This document shows positions 11,250 to 22,111 of a stretch of 64,000 bases of DNA, piece by piece. Origin of the DNA: Diaporthe sp. PMI_573 (lineage: Eukaryota; Ascomycota; Sordariomycetes; Diaporthales; Diaporthaceae). The first letter of the stretch is position 1. The number at the start of each line of letters is the position of its first letter. The DNA lies in assembly GCA_021399435.1 (NCBI GenBank), contig JAJTUP010000053.1:186001-250000 (forward strand). Direction: 5' to 3'. The position numbers and the translations under genes are program-made. Under the pieces are notes generated by a model, which saw only the letters and a list, made by a program, of their open reading frames with translations, made no database searches and had not been told where the DNA came from.

Positions 11250-12663
11250 TCATTGCGCCTTCTCCTCCCTCGCCTTCACGGCCCTCTCGGCGGCCTTCCT
11301 CGACTCGGCCGACCTCTTGAGGTACGCCTCGAAGCCGATGCCCCCGAACACGAGGGCGACGCCCATCCACTGCTTGGTGTTGAGGCTGTGGCCGTAGTAC
11401 ACCACGGACAGGATCATGGTGAGCATCTTGCGGGTGACGGTGACGGTCACGAGGGTGACGGACCCGAAGTTGGCGACCGTGTAGACTGTTTTGAGCGGGG
11501 TGTCAGCAAGGAGCAGCGAGTAGATTTTCCCGACTTGTGAAGGGCGGGGTGGATTCCTTACAAATAAAGACCTGTCCGACGGCGCCGCAGAGGCCGAAGC
11601 CGAGGATATGCCGCCAGGCGCCCGGGTGGCGCGCCAGGAAGCCGAGCGCGGCGTACAGCTCGCCGCCGGCGCCGGTGACGTCTGCCATGCCGAACCACTC
11701 GCCCAGGGCGGTGCGGACGAGGTACGGGCTGAGAAGCAGGTAGGCCCCCGACAGGACGGAGCTCATCATGTTGTTGGCGCACATCATCTGCGGGCCCCGG
11801 TAGGGCCTGAACTCAGAGACGATGTAGTCCTGGGTGCTGTTGGTGAGCCCGTCAAAGAGCAGGTTGATGCTGAGCAGCAGCATGCCCCAGGCCGTCTGCC
11901 CGCTGTGCGAGGGCGCGGCCCCGCCGGACTTGTGCTTCTTGCTCCCCGAGTGCAGCGTGAAGACGGCCACGCCGGCTGTCACGGCCGCGACGATCAGGTA
12001 CTTCTGCAGGGGGTACCGGCGCCTGAAGAGCGTGACGTGGAGGAACATGACGGGCAGCAGCTTGCACGACTTGGCGAGCGTGAAGGTGATGTAGTTGACG
12101 TGCGCGAGAGAGGCCATGCCGAAGGGCGCGGCCAGCGCCTGCGTGAAGGCGACCAGGAGCAGCGACGGGAGCATGCGGTTTGTGGGGATGATGGGCGGGA
12201 CGGGTTGGCCGCGGGGCGTGGACCACCAGAGATACAGGGAGCCGGTGATGGAGGACAGGATCGACTGAACGGTAAGGAGGAAGACGGGGAACTTCCACAT
12301 CTCGGTCGAGCCGTCGTCGTTGGTATAAGGCGTCGTCGTGACGCCCTCTTGGAGCCATGCCCAGCTAATACTACAGTGAGGAGGGAGGGCCAAGTCAGTC
12401 TTCATCTTTGATATGCGACAAGCAGTATCGAGGCCGTCCAGGCGGCGCATAACTCACAAGGAAGCGTAGATTCCTCCCACACAGATCAGCAGCTGGATCA
12501 TCCCAGGGCCCGAGTCTTCTCGGGCCCTTGGCGCCAGCACTTTCACCTCATCCTTGGCCCTGGCAACCAAGTCTGTCGTGTTCTTGGGAAACCTATCGTG
12601 TTTGCTAATGTATTCGGAGGATGTCGCCCTTTTCACCGGCATGGCTTGTTTAGTCCTGGCCAT
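11250..12663 (-). CDS. HUT1: Hut1-family UDP-galactose/UDP-glucose transporter (SLC35B1-like), three exons
   Basis: Spliced from 12663-12458, 12370-11562 and 11485-11250, giving 416 aa. Introns of 87 and 76 bp have GTGAGT and GTAAGG donors. The junctions restore GGIYASFISWAWLQE and GQVFIFYTVANFGS, both characteristic of the family. After a 55-residue cytosolic N-terminus come about eight to ten hydrophobic segments. Diagnostic blocks are FTLAKSCKLLPVM in the middle and TVTVTRKMLTMILSV near the C-terminus. Hut1 proteins sit in the ER membrane and exchange nucleotide sugars, supporting ER glycosylation and protein folding. The start was chosen at MARTKQAMPVK because it is the first ATG after the leader; a longer frame upstream lacks family character. 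The C-terminus is Lys/Glu-rich. Substrate specificity is inferred. Confidence 0.9.
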
Positions 12664-14211
12664 ATTTGCGGCGGTATGCGAGCAGAGTCTTTGGCGATCC
12701 GAGGAGACGGCAGGTGCTGCGCACTTCGATACTCGCTCGGCCCAGGAAACGGGACAGTGAGCGCAAGCGAGACGGCTTCTCGACAGCCTTCCGACTTGAA
12801 GGGAACGACTAAATCGGATTAGAATATGTGCAGGTAGAATAGTGAGCGTGGCATTCGAGGGGAAAAGAATGGGAAAAGGAACTAAACGGGGGGAAGGCCC
12901 GACCGCAAATAGAAAAAGACAACGGCGAGTTTGCGAAGCTGACAAGCTGGCTTCAATTGACTTCAGAGAGATTCAGGCTCGCTCATATGCGACAGTGCAT
13001 CCCGAAATTAACTTATCGATAAGCATGCACGCCGAGCTCGAGTGGGGGCGGCCCTTCTCCACCTCGTCGCTCCTCAGGGTCCTCACTCCCGCTCGCGAGC
13101 GAGCACTTCCACGTGGGGTGCAGGGTGGGCGCATTGCCCTTCTCTTATCTACTCCTAGCATGTGCACACATCCAGTCAGTCCACTTGCTCTACGGCACGT
13201 CGATTCACTTGAGCAGGCTACACTTTTCTCTCTTTCTTTCTTTTTTGGTTCGCGAGCCTTGTCATTATGGTTCTGTCATCTGCGCTAGATATTCTCATCC
13301 ATTTTCCCTCGCTCCGTGAGAGCCATCAGTGTAACGAGTCGTGGGACTCCTGAATCGGATGTCGTAGAAAAGAGGTCAAAAGCCTTGAGTAGCAGCGAGT
13401 TAAAACTGTGGAAGAGCGGAAATTTTCGGGTTGCTGCGATATTACGTCGAGAGGGTAGTGATTGAGCCCTGGGCCAAAGGCCTGGTTTTCATAGGTGATG
13501 GTGCGCCGAGGCGACGGTCGACGTGTCGAGAGGAAAGGGGGAGGGAAAAATAACATAAGAGGCTCGAAAAAGGTTCGAGTCCCCGGGGAAAGGGGTATCT
13601 GATCTGCTCTGACGGCCAAAACTGCACATCTCGACATAAGTCGAATCCTGGAGTGCCGTCCTGTCGTATCGTGTCGTCAAAAACGAGATTATGGCGCTTC
13701 TCGTTGGTCCGTGGAGACGTCGATTTTGGATGTGATGCAGGCCATGCTGTGCTGGAAAACACTCCAGTGTTGTCGGGCCTGGGCGTGTGGGTGTCAAAGG
13801 GTGTGGTCTGCGGAGCGAGTAGTCCGTCCCGGTCGATTCGTGCGAATGTCTCGTTCGGCTGCTCTCAGCCAGAACCCAAGCTTGCCGTCGTAGCCTCCTC
13901 CGGCCCCGCCCCGAACAATACGTAGCATAGATAAGGAGTGAAACCAGTTCCAAAGAATTTTTTTAAAAAAAAGCCAAATGCTTTTCGAGGGGGGAAAAGA
14001 ACAATCATCGTAACATCATTTTGCCCTGGCTCCTCACTCCCTGCCCAAAATTCAGCCTTGCGGCAAGTCAGATCTGGAGAAGGTCCAGTCATTTTGAGTG
14101 TGAGGTGGCCAAACCAGACCATAATTATGAGATCACTTGGAGTGAAGTGTACGAGTACCTCAACACAAACCTCCGTCGAGGTCCCTCCCGAGCGCTAGCC
14201 AGCCGACGCCC
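12664..14211. other. Intergenic: HUT1 promoter/leader and KH-protein 3' region
   Basis: About 1.5 kb between tandem minus-strand genes. The part next to HUT1 (12664-13300) is a likely leader. A GGTTCGAGTCC string at about 13574 resembles a tRNA B box but lacks a matching T stem and A box. No gene supported. Confidence 0.5.
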
Positions 14212-15474
14212 TTACTCCATCGGAGGTGCCTGGCTGCGACGCACCTTCTCAGCCTCCAGATTCTCGTAGAGCAGGAACAAGGCCGTCTCGTTGGCCTTCG
14301 CGCTTCCCATGATGGTGAACATCCGCTCACCGGTGTCATCGTGGGGGGCCTGGATTACGTTAGTTCTACAACGTAACTCAATCGTCATACGGTGCACGCC
14401 ATGCGGTCCACTTACTTTCGCGATAGAGATACGCGCACCGGAGGTCTTGCGGATCTCGCTGATCTTGCTACCAGCACGTCCAATGATGCAGCCAACCATG
14501 TCAGCAGGGATGCTTATGTTCTGAGTCTGGATCTCTTCGCCGTTCTCATCGTGCGTTGGTGGGCCGCGACCGACCATGTCAGCACTGGGGCGGTTGAAGC
14601 TGCGAGGTGCAGCGCCATTGCTGAAGTCTGCGCCGTTCCCAGTGCGGATGGCGCGGGATGGGCTGGCGTAATCGCCTCGCCCACCGGCATAGGCACTTGG
14701 GCCGCCGATGGCACTCGTGGGGGCGGTGCGCACAGCTGGGTTGTACAGGACCGTGCCCGCACCGCGTTCCCAGTCATCCACCAGGCACTTGCAGATCTCC
14801 CAGATAGCCCGCTGGATACCCTCGGGTGTACCTTGCACCTCCACGATTCTCTCAGTCGACTGTGGCAGCATTTCCTTCTGCGCAACCATGCGTACGCCTG
14901 ACACGTCCTGGATGTGCTTGATCTTGAGTCCTTGGCGGCCGATGATGGTGCCCATCTGGTTGTGAGAGATCAGGAGCTTGATAGCTGCGTGATCAGGATG
15001 TTAGCCACATTCATTGCGAAATCAGAATAGGTTGAAGAGGGAGAGAGGGGGGGAGAGATGCATACGATGCGTTCCGTTGCTCGAGAGGACACCGCCCATG
15101 CCCATGGAAGGTGCACCTTCCAACAATGCGCGGGCGACGACCATGTACGCCTTAGAAATAGCGTCGCATCCACCAGTGATGGTCAGAACGCGGTCGTGAA
15201 CGCCTTGCACGACCTTGCTTACTCCAGCCTTGACTCCGGTCTCGTCGCGCAGCTCGGCAACATTCTTGCCACCCTTGCCGATGATAACACCGGCTTCTTT
15301 GGAGGAGACGATCGCGCGCAGAGTCAACTGGGCTTGGGCATACTCCTCGTCGGTCCGAGGCGCAGGTTCTCCATCAGGTCCGAGTCTGGGCTCGCCGTCA
15401 TCGAGCTTAACGCGATCCAGGCCGACAGCCAGGTCGTCTCCGTTGGGAGAAAGGTTGTCTTGGTTGGCAGACAT
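14212..15474 (-). CDS. Triple KH-domain RNA-binding protein (Rnc1/Pbp2/Hek2, PCBP-like), three exons
   Basis: Exons 15474-15066, 14984-14416 and 14349-14212 join to 371 aa; introns are 81 and 66 bp with GTATGC and GTAAGT donors. Junctions give SNGTHPIKLLISHNQ and RISIAKAPHDDTGERM, as in the family. KH1 (about 48-118) has GVIIGKGGKNV, KH2 (about 138-210) has GTIIGRQGLKI and KH3 (about 285-360) has GCIIGRAGSKI, so all three GXXG loops are intact. The acidic N-terminus and the Ser/Gly/Pro linker between KH2 and KH3 are likely disordered. These proteins bind C/U-rich single-stranded RNA and control mRNA stability, localisation and translation; S. pombe Rnc1 stabilises the mRNA of a MAPK phosphatase. 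The family is clear; which yeast paralogue it matches is not. Confidence 0.93.
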
Positions 15475-17537
15475 GGTAGGATGAGGTTGTCGATGTTTGG
15501 TGGTGCGTGGTGGTGGTGGTGGTGGGGCTGGGCGCGAACCGATTCAATATGACTGGATTCGAGTGGCGGTCGCACGATGGCGAGTCTAGCACGGCTCAGA
15601 GCTGGCGATGCAGGTCGAGTTAGCTTTGGGGCGTTGCGCTCGGAAAATAAGTGGGTGGAAGGCTCGGGAGGAAAGTGAGGTTGCCTGATTGAACCGGCGC
15701 AAGGGAGAACGGAGGTTGGTCAAAGGGAAAGAAAGCTCAAGTTGGTTCTTGGTCATCTGTGCGCTTAGGAATAGGGTGGGCAGAGGATGGGGAGGGGTGC
15801 ATTTGCAGAGAAAGCTTCCCTCGACGAACAGGGACTGAAGCTATGATGGTGATTGGTGGGGGAGGGTGACCTACGTTAAGGTACGTAACGTGCAAGTAAG
15901 GATTTGCGGCGGGGCAAAATCGTCTGGGCTGGCGGTGGTTTTCGCGGGTCGTGGGCGCAAGTGATCAGAGGGCCAGAGTCCCGGTTGAGCGGGGAAGATA
16001 GTAGCGATAAGGTACCGTCGCACTGCGTGCTGCGTGCTGCTGCTTGGGGGCGGGTTGGAGAGCGGAGGATGAAGGATGAGAGGATAACCAGAGGTCCTGA
16101 TCCAAGCACGGCAAGGGTCGAGGCGATGGGAGGGGCAGAAGCCTTAAACGGTGAGTGCGGCTGTGCCAGGTGACCTTGACCGTGACTGAGGCCGTTAAGG
16201 TGGGGACGGCGATCGCGTAGTGCAGAAGAGAGGGGGGGGTAGGTGGGTGATTGAGCGCGACGGCCGTGAGACGAGAAGAGATGACGGGGGGGATTTCGGG
16301 GTGAGCGTGGCGGAGGAGGGTGATGAATGGTGAGCTGGACGAAGGGAGACGAAGAGGAGGAGAGGAGAGTGAGGAGGGAGACAAAAAGCAGGCCGGGATG
16401 GGAATTGCTTCGACGCGACAAGAAGACGGGAGAGAAAGAGGAGGGGAGGTCAGGGCAGGTGCAAAAACAGAGCAGACCTAAGGCGTGCACGTTATGCAGG
16501 TGCGTACTTGGTGTGGTCTGTATGGCATGGTACGGTAGGGATGGGATGGCAGTTGCGGTGGAGCATCCCGGCGCAGAGTATACAGTACTCTATCTTGCGG
16601 CCGTGATGGCACGGGTTTCCAGGTACTGTCGACTTTGCGCACAAAAGACCAGCCGCTCGCCGCTGCCCCCGACCTGGGCCATTCATCGCCCTTGATTGGG
16701 AAGGGGTCAATGAGATGCGAACGCTCTGATCGACGTCGCCTCAAAGTTCGATAGCAGCAGATGCAACTGTCAGACTTTCCAAGGTTCCTCCAACGTGGTC
16801 TGCAAGCCACTTATTTCACATGGCCAGCTAGGTTACTTTCCGACAATTGCTTCTTCCGCAGCGTCACTGGCTGTCTGGAGCCGGCGCACAAGACTGCAGC
16901 TCGTATAAGAGGCTCCGGAGGCCCACAGTTTCCAGCCGCCAACCACCGGTTTACGGCTCCGTGTCCCAACATGGAAACCGCAAGCACGGTTGCTGCTGCT
17001 GCTTTTCTATTGCGTGCCTGCATCTCGTCGCCGTCTATGGCTTCTCTATCCGGCGCAGCGCTCCTCAAGCCGTCGGCTGGGAGTTTCGCTTCAGGGAGCT
17101 GCGGCCCTTGGGCATACTCGACCGGCATTATCCGTTCTGACCTACGCCTCTCTCTCTCTCTTTCTCTCTCTGTCTCTCTGTGCCTAGCCCGCCGAGCCAT
17201 TACAAGTGAGCCATCAAGGACCCGATACATCTGTGCAAAGACCCTTTCATCGGAGCACTCGATAATCCGGGAGAAGGGAAAACGAAAAAAGGCAATCTCG
17301 AAATACCACATAGACATTCGGCCCAAGGGCCTATTCCTCGGCAACTGGGCACGGGCTCAGGCACAAGGTCAGGCACCAAATACGTGATGTTTATGGTTGT
17401 GTGTGCGTCAAGACAGATATGTTGCCCCATCAAGATCCCTGGCTGCATTGACGGTCGCATTGAAATATGCATGGGGCTTGACGAGGAGTGGGAGAAGGGG
17501 CATGACCAGCCCGGCACTTCACACTCACCTCGCCCAA
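15475..17537. other. Intergenic: leader/promoter of the KH gene and a CT repeat
   Basis: On the minus strand 15475 to about 16490 is strongly pyrimidine-rich, as expected for the KH gene's promoter and leader; the long frames there are a by-product of that bias. A CT-rich microsatellite lies at 17148-17179. No convincing gene. Confidence 0.5.
17148..17179. repeat. (CT)n imperfect microsatellite
   Basis: 32 bases of CT units with two interruptions; gives a false Glu/Arg-rich frame on the minus strand. Confidence 0.8.
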
Positions 17538-18289
17538 TCATCTTACACACTGATCCGATGGGGCCCCGCTTGGGGGCCAAACCTTCCGGTACCCCAAGTC
17601 TCGCAGAGCAACCTGCAGATTCTCGCAACCCTGGCGCGAGACACATACATAGAATGGCCTAGTGGAAAAGTTTCTACTCACTGAGGTGGCGTGCTGTTCG
17701 GGATCAGTCCGGTAGAAGCCTCTGACATCTACGCAATTCTTTGTAGCTGTATTGTGCACGCGCTCGTATCAATCATGCCAACCGTCATTTTCACACGCCC
17801 CGGGTATTTAAATACCTCTCACCATGTGGACGATGCATGCAGTATGTACACGTTTTAGACGCTTCAAATATATGCTGCCATGAGGCGCAGAACTCACCTC
17901 CATGATTGTTTGTTCGTAAGTATAACTTAAGCCTGTCGCCTTGAGATACTGGCGCCATTCTGCCCAACACGTCCGCGCGCCCATTTTCATACGCACGGCG
18001 TCCAGTAAGTTGCCCCTGTCAACCTGGCCCAACTTCATGATTACACTGGCAAGTGTTGATAATGCGCAGGATGGACTCGCAGTGGGGCGGAACAAAGAAC
18101 AAAGCCCACTGCTAAGGACAACAGCTCGGACTTGTCCCAACGGTAAGTTTCCAGTCAGCACACCTATTCTAGGGTAGTAAATACTTTCACATAGGATACA
18201 TCGAAAGCGATACATTCCTCAAAAGCCCGTTGCATCTCCTCACCATTGAGCCGTTTCACGAACAACAACTGACCTTTCCAGCTGGCCAT
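17538..18289 (-). CDS. Candidate small four-exon gene of unknown function
   Basis: Four coding-like minus-strand pieces lie in order and join in phase 0: 18289-18185 (MASWKGQLLFVKRLNG..), 18023-17898 (VDRGNLLDAVRMKMG.. to ..YEQTIME), 17738-17682 (NCVDVRGFYRTDPEQHATS) and 17630-17538 (GCENLQVALRDLGYRKVW..). This gives 126 aa. Two junctions start with consensus GTGAGT donors (after TIME and after HATS); the first donor (GTATTT) and the acceptors are weaker choices. Composition is amphipathic and mixed, unlike the low-complexity frames around it. I do not recognise the family. The third and fourth pieces also lie in one unbroken frame, so the intron between them could be retained. It could instead be a decayed gene. 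Low-to-moderate confidence. Confidence 0.33.
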
Positions 18290-19420
18290 GGTAAATCACG
18301 AAATAAGTAGATCAAGTGTAGATGTGCAGGTACGCTTATTCTTCTTTCACCGTGGAGGTGACAAGCCAAAATCTTGAAAACTGCCTTGGGAACGAACACA
18401 AGGATGGGACACAGACGAGCGATGACAACCGCAACATCCAAGTTCTACCATGAAGTCTCGGGGTGTTTGAATCATCCTGAGTCGCGTCAAGTGAGTTGAT
18501 CCACCATATTGAGAACACCTGCATTTGTTCTTGAGCTTAACAGGAACCAGACTGTGTAATCGTCTGATTGCGCAGAGTGAAAGTGTGGTATTATGTGGAC
18601 AGACCAGTGGTAAATAGTCTTTTTGGAAGACCAAAAGCTTGATTGACAATACAACTCGGGGAACTATAATTAAATCAAGGTTGCTGGGTTTCGATTGGGC
18701 CTGTCTAGTGGACAGTCGGCCACGACAACCCATCTTTCCGGATCTACATGGCCGCATGCTGAAAGGCCAGCCAGGCACTTGGCATCCCGTCGATCATTCT
18801 CAGCCTCCTCACAAGCAGTGATGAAGGCCACACCAGCCAGAAAGGGTATGTAAATGTACATGCTTTCAAACTCGTATTCCACCTAACCTGCGACCAACGC
18901 CAGCCTTCCCCATCCTTTTTGTTTCCCCCATCGTTCAAAGCTTGGCTGGCTGGGCTCTCTCGCATGGACGTTGGGCTGCATGTCTTATGCAGCTTGGGCA
19001 CAAGTGGTATTGAAACGACATAGCATAGCATTTAGCGATTAGTAACACCACTATCATTGGGCCTTCGGATCCGCTTGAACAGCCAAATATGCACAGTTAA
19101 ATGGAGTACCGGGTCCTTGCTGGGATGTTGAATAGATGTTAGTTCTGAATTGTTTTCTTTTTTTCTTTTTTTTTTCTTTTTAAAAAGAAAAAGAAAAAAA
19201 GAAAAAAAGAAAACAAAACACAGAAGCGGAGGGGTGTCTAGAGTTCAGGTCTGGAGTACCTCAATATATTTATGTACAGATCAGGTAAAATAATCTACAA
19301 CAAGTGAAATGGGATCGCTGGCTATGTTGTTCTACAACCCTTGAAAACGCCATGCTATGTTCTGAGCAAGCAGTCTACCCAATTAGGGCAACTCCAATCG
19401 TTCTCTTGTACCATGCGACC
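18290..19420. other. Intergenic, AT-richer, with a T-tract/A-tract inverted repeat
   Basis: About 1.1 kb, noticeably richer in A/T than its surroundings. It holds a T-tract/A-tract hairpin at 19152-19218 and the 3' region of the AP-1-accessory-like gene. No gene supported. Confidence 0.45.
19152..19218. repeat. Imperfect T-tract/A-tract inverted repeat
   Basis: Runs of T separated by single C bases are followed directly by runs of A separated by single G bases, centred on a TTTTTAAAAA core near 19180. The arms pair imperfectly because run lengths differ. It lies about 200 bp past the stop codon of the minus-strand gene ending at 19421. Confidence 0.7.
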
Positions 19421-21364
19421 TCACCGAGACCGCAATTTCTCCTCATTGCCCAGCCAGAAATTCCGGCACGTCCTGTGGCCCCAGTGGTCAACCCACCATT
19501 CCCCAAAGCTGTCTTCGACCTCAAAGTCCACGCCTTTCACGCGTTCGTCCCGCTTGAGCCCGCATATGACACAAGCCTTGGGCGCCGTGGGCACCATCTT
19601 CGCGGTGCTGACGGCCATGTGATCATTGATCTCAGGGATCTTGAGCGGCTCCATCTTCACGGGTTGTTTTTGCATGCCAATGTTGGCCTGGGCTACCGCG
19701 GTCTTGAGTTTCCCCACGTAGTCGCGCCACAGGCCGATCACATCTGCGGCTTCGCGGTCCTCTCGAGCGGATTGGGTCTTATCTACCCCGGCAAGCTTCA
19801 TACCACCCTTGGACCCAGCAGCAGCGATGGACATGCCCTGGGCGAGGAATTTGTCACGATTCCAACGCAGCCTCCGGCCAACGAGGATACGAGCTGCAAC
19901 AGTGGCGAGAACGATGTAGCCCTTGAGAAAGGCCAGAGTCCCTGGGTCCGCATAGATCCGCGTCTTGACAGCTGCTGGCTGGTTGGCGGTGGGCTTGTAG
20001 AGCTTGGCTTCCGCTTCTTCAAGCAGCTCGGTGAAAATGGATAGGAGTATGGACGGAGGAGGGATGTTGGTCGGGGGTGGGCCAATGCTCTCAGTGGCTG
20101 ATGACTTGCGCGGAACAGCTTTTGGTGCAGGCGGTTTACGGCTGGCCTGAGGCGGCTCAACCGCATCCCAGTCCCAGTTCGAAGATGCAACCGAGGTTTC
20201 GCCGCCTCCCGGTTTAGCAGTAGAAGCATCAGGCGGAAGGTCCGCGAATGCGTCCCAGTCCTCCCTTTCCGTCGCGGAGTCGCCATCTGGCCACGCAGTC
20301 ATAGGATCCGGTGACGCCTTTGCATCATCCTTCAGATCTTGCGGGAACGAGCCAGATACTGGCGTAGTCACAGAGAGGCCTGGGAAAGGATTCCTGTCTG
20401 AGAAAGCCGGAGACTTCGGCGGTTGGGGGTAAAGAGAGGTGGGAGAGTGTGGCGGACCACCGATGCTCAGGGTGGACAAGAGTTGCGATGGAGGCTCCTT
20501 TCGACCCTGCTTTTGCTCAGGTAGTGGCTCAAGCGCTGGCGCTGGCTGTGTAGCAGGTGGCCCGAAGTCTAGAGACATTAGGTCTGCTATTGCACGTTGG
20601 GCAGGAGCCGATACTTTGACCGCTGTGCCGCCCTCGCCTGTCTCAAAATCTCCAAAATCTCCAAAATCGTCGTCGTCGTCATCCGGAGCTTCCCCGTCAA
20701 AGTCGTCGGCATCGAAGAGAACGTCGGCATCATTGTCCTTTGGCTTCGCCTTGCTTACTTGGGGCCTCGAAACCGAATGCGGCGCTTTGTATGTTTCTTG
20801 GGGCGTTGACCACAGGCTTGACGTACTCGTGGTTGTGGTAGCCACCGAGGGGCCATTCTTCAGCGACACAGGTCCAAGCTTCTCCTTTCCTCCCACCGAG
20901 GGACCCCAATTATTTGCCATGAGATCCAAAGTATTTACCCGGGCGATTCGGGTCCTCATCGGCGGCGCGTTCGAGGCAGTCGCATGCCCAGCAGCCGTGG
21001 TAACAGGCGTAGGGCCGACAGGCATCGAGATGGGCGGACGCGCGGTTGTCGCGGAGGGCGGTGCCTCCTCGAAATCGCCCCAACTATCATCGTCGTCCGC
21101 AGGCTGAGGGTTTGGTTGTTGAGGGGCCTCGGGGGCTGGGCTGGACGTCCCGAAGCTTGCCCAGCCGGCGGTGGTACTCTGATTCTGTATGGTTGACCAT
21201 GACTGCTGCTTCGGCGGCCGGAAGGACTGTGGTGAGGCAGAGTGTGGCGTAGGGCTGGACAAGAAAGCGAAAGGGTCTGGGTTGGACAAGTTCGGCGTCT
21301 GGGTGGACTGCTGCGGAGCCCCCGAGTTGAATGTGCCAAACTCAGCAAAGAGGTCAGCAGACAT
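19421..21364 (-). CDS. Clathrin/AP-1 accessory-like protein with acidic-Phe motifs
   Basis: Single exon, 647 aa, started at MSADLFAEFG; an ATG eight codons upstream is less likely because homologous-looking sequence begins here. Residues 1-430 are Ser/Pro-rich and disordered, with acidic-phenylalanine motifs: WGDFEE near 95 and a DFGDFGDFE cluster near 230. Such motifs bind gamma-ear/GGA-type adaptor domains (known for yeast Laa2 and animal aftiphilin). From about 438 a folded helical part begins (SILLSIFTELLEEAEAKLY, then FLKGYIVLATVAARILVGRR). The last 50 residues form a conserved-looking Cys/His/Trp module with CVIC and HWGHRTC. I infer a role in AP-1/clathrin traffic at the Golgi or endosomes. 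Related fungal proteins may be labelled ppk6-type kinase in databases, but I see no kinase motif. Divergent from the RabGAP gene, sharing a 747-bp promoter. Confidence 0.6.
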   Translation of the reverse strand: MSADLFAEFGTFNSGAPQQSTQTPNLSNPDPFAFLSSPTPHSASPQSFRPPKQQSWSTIQNQSTTAGWASFGTSSPAPEAPQQPNPQPADDDDSWGDFEEAPPSATTARPPISMPVGPTPVTTAAGHATASNAPPMRTRIARVNTLDLMANNWGPSVGGKEKLGPVSLKNGPSVATTTTSTSSLWSTPQETYKAPHSVSRPQVSKAKPKDNDADVLFDADDFDGEAPDDDDDDFGDFGDFETGEGGTAVKVSAPAQRAIADLMSLDFGPPATQPAPALEPLPEQKQGRKEPPSQLLSTLSIGGPPHSPTSLYPQPPKSPAFSDRNPFPGLSVTTPVSGSFPQDLKDDAKASPDPMTAWPDGDSATEREDWDAFADLPPDASTAKPGGGETSVASSNWDWDAVEPPQASRKPPAPKAVPRKSSATESIGPPPTNIPPPSILLSIFTELLEEAEAKLYKPTANQPAAVKTRIYADPGTLAFLKGYIVLATVAARILVGRRLRWNRDKFLAQGMSIAAAGSKGGMKLAGVDKTQSAREDREAADVIGLWRDYVGKLKTAVAQANIGMQKQPVKMEPLKIPEINDHMAVSTAKMVPTAPKACVICGLKRDERVKGVDFEVEDSFGEWWVDHWGHRTCRNFWLGNEEKLRSR

Positions 21365-22111
21365 GGTTGAAGGTCGCACCCTGTACAATAGTAGTCGGTG
21401 AATGCATGAGCTTCAGCGTTGCAAGCTTGGGCGACCAGTGTCGAGAGCTTCAGCGTCAAGGGGGTGGCGCGACAGGACCGGATGGAGTTGAGCCAAGGGA
21501 GACAGTCGGGGTGGACGGGCAGCGGGTTATACGAGTTAGAGGGGCATGCGGGTGGCGAGCGAAGGAGTGGTTGTGGATGTTGGAACGCAGGAACGCTGGT
21601 GTGCATTCAGAACAGTTCGCGAAAAAGGGTCAGCCGCGACTGGGCCATACCGAGCCGGTGCTGGTGACAGCCAGGATCACAGCCTCCTGCAGCCTGGCCT
21701 GCGGGTGGGGTTCCTACGGGGTTCCTACAGACTGGGGTCAGTGAGAGCATCGCTCCGGGTGTGGCCCTTGATTGGGCCTGGTCAGCCCACTCCAGTGGCC
21801 CGAATCCTGACCCCTGCGGCCGATACCAGGCATTCGGCCCACCCGCTGCGGCTGGTGTGTGTTGATCTGCAGCCGCATCGCTGTCGACGCCATGCGTCGC
21901 TTGGTCACTGGAGAATTCTGGTCATGAAGAAAAATCACTGCTTCGGCCTGGACACCATGCACTGGCAGACGACAAGACTGTTGAGGCCATAGTCTTGGGG
22001 ATTCGATTCTTCATAAGTTGCCATTTCCGTCCAAGAGACGCCCCGACACATGTGCAAGCCGTCTTGCTTATCCACACCGTATCTGACGCCTGACCAAACA
22101 TCGTCATCGCA
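21365..22111. promoter_or_regulatory. Divergent promoter between the AP-1-accessory-like and RabGAP genes
   Basis: 747 bp between two start codons that point away from each other, so it must contain both promoters. No individual site is confidently recognised. Confidence 0.6.

Noticed and set aside
11608..12411. 267-codon plus-strand frame opposite HUT1
   Set aside because: Antisense shadow of the GC-rich HUT1 coding exon; Arg/Gly/Glu-rich with no motif.
13573..13584. GGTTCGAGTCC string like a tRNA B box
   Set aside because: Flanking bases cannot form a T stem and there is no A box or acceptor stem at the right distance.
15876..16490. 204-codon minus-strand frame rich in Ser/Pro/Leu/His
   Set aside because: Lies in the pyrimidine-rich leader of the KH gene; composition is that of CT-rich DNA, not of a protein family.
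16811..17344. 177-codon minus-strand frame
   Set aside because: Its Glu/Arg run is the CT microsatellite read in frame; the rest has no motif.
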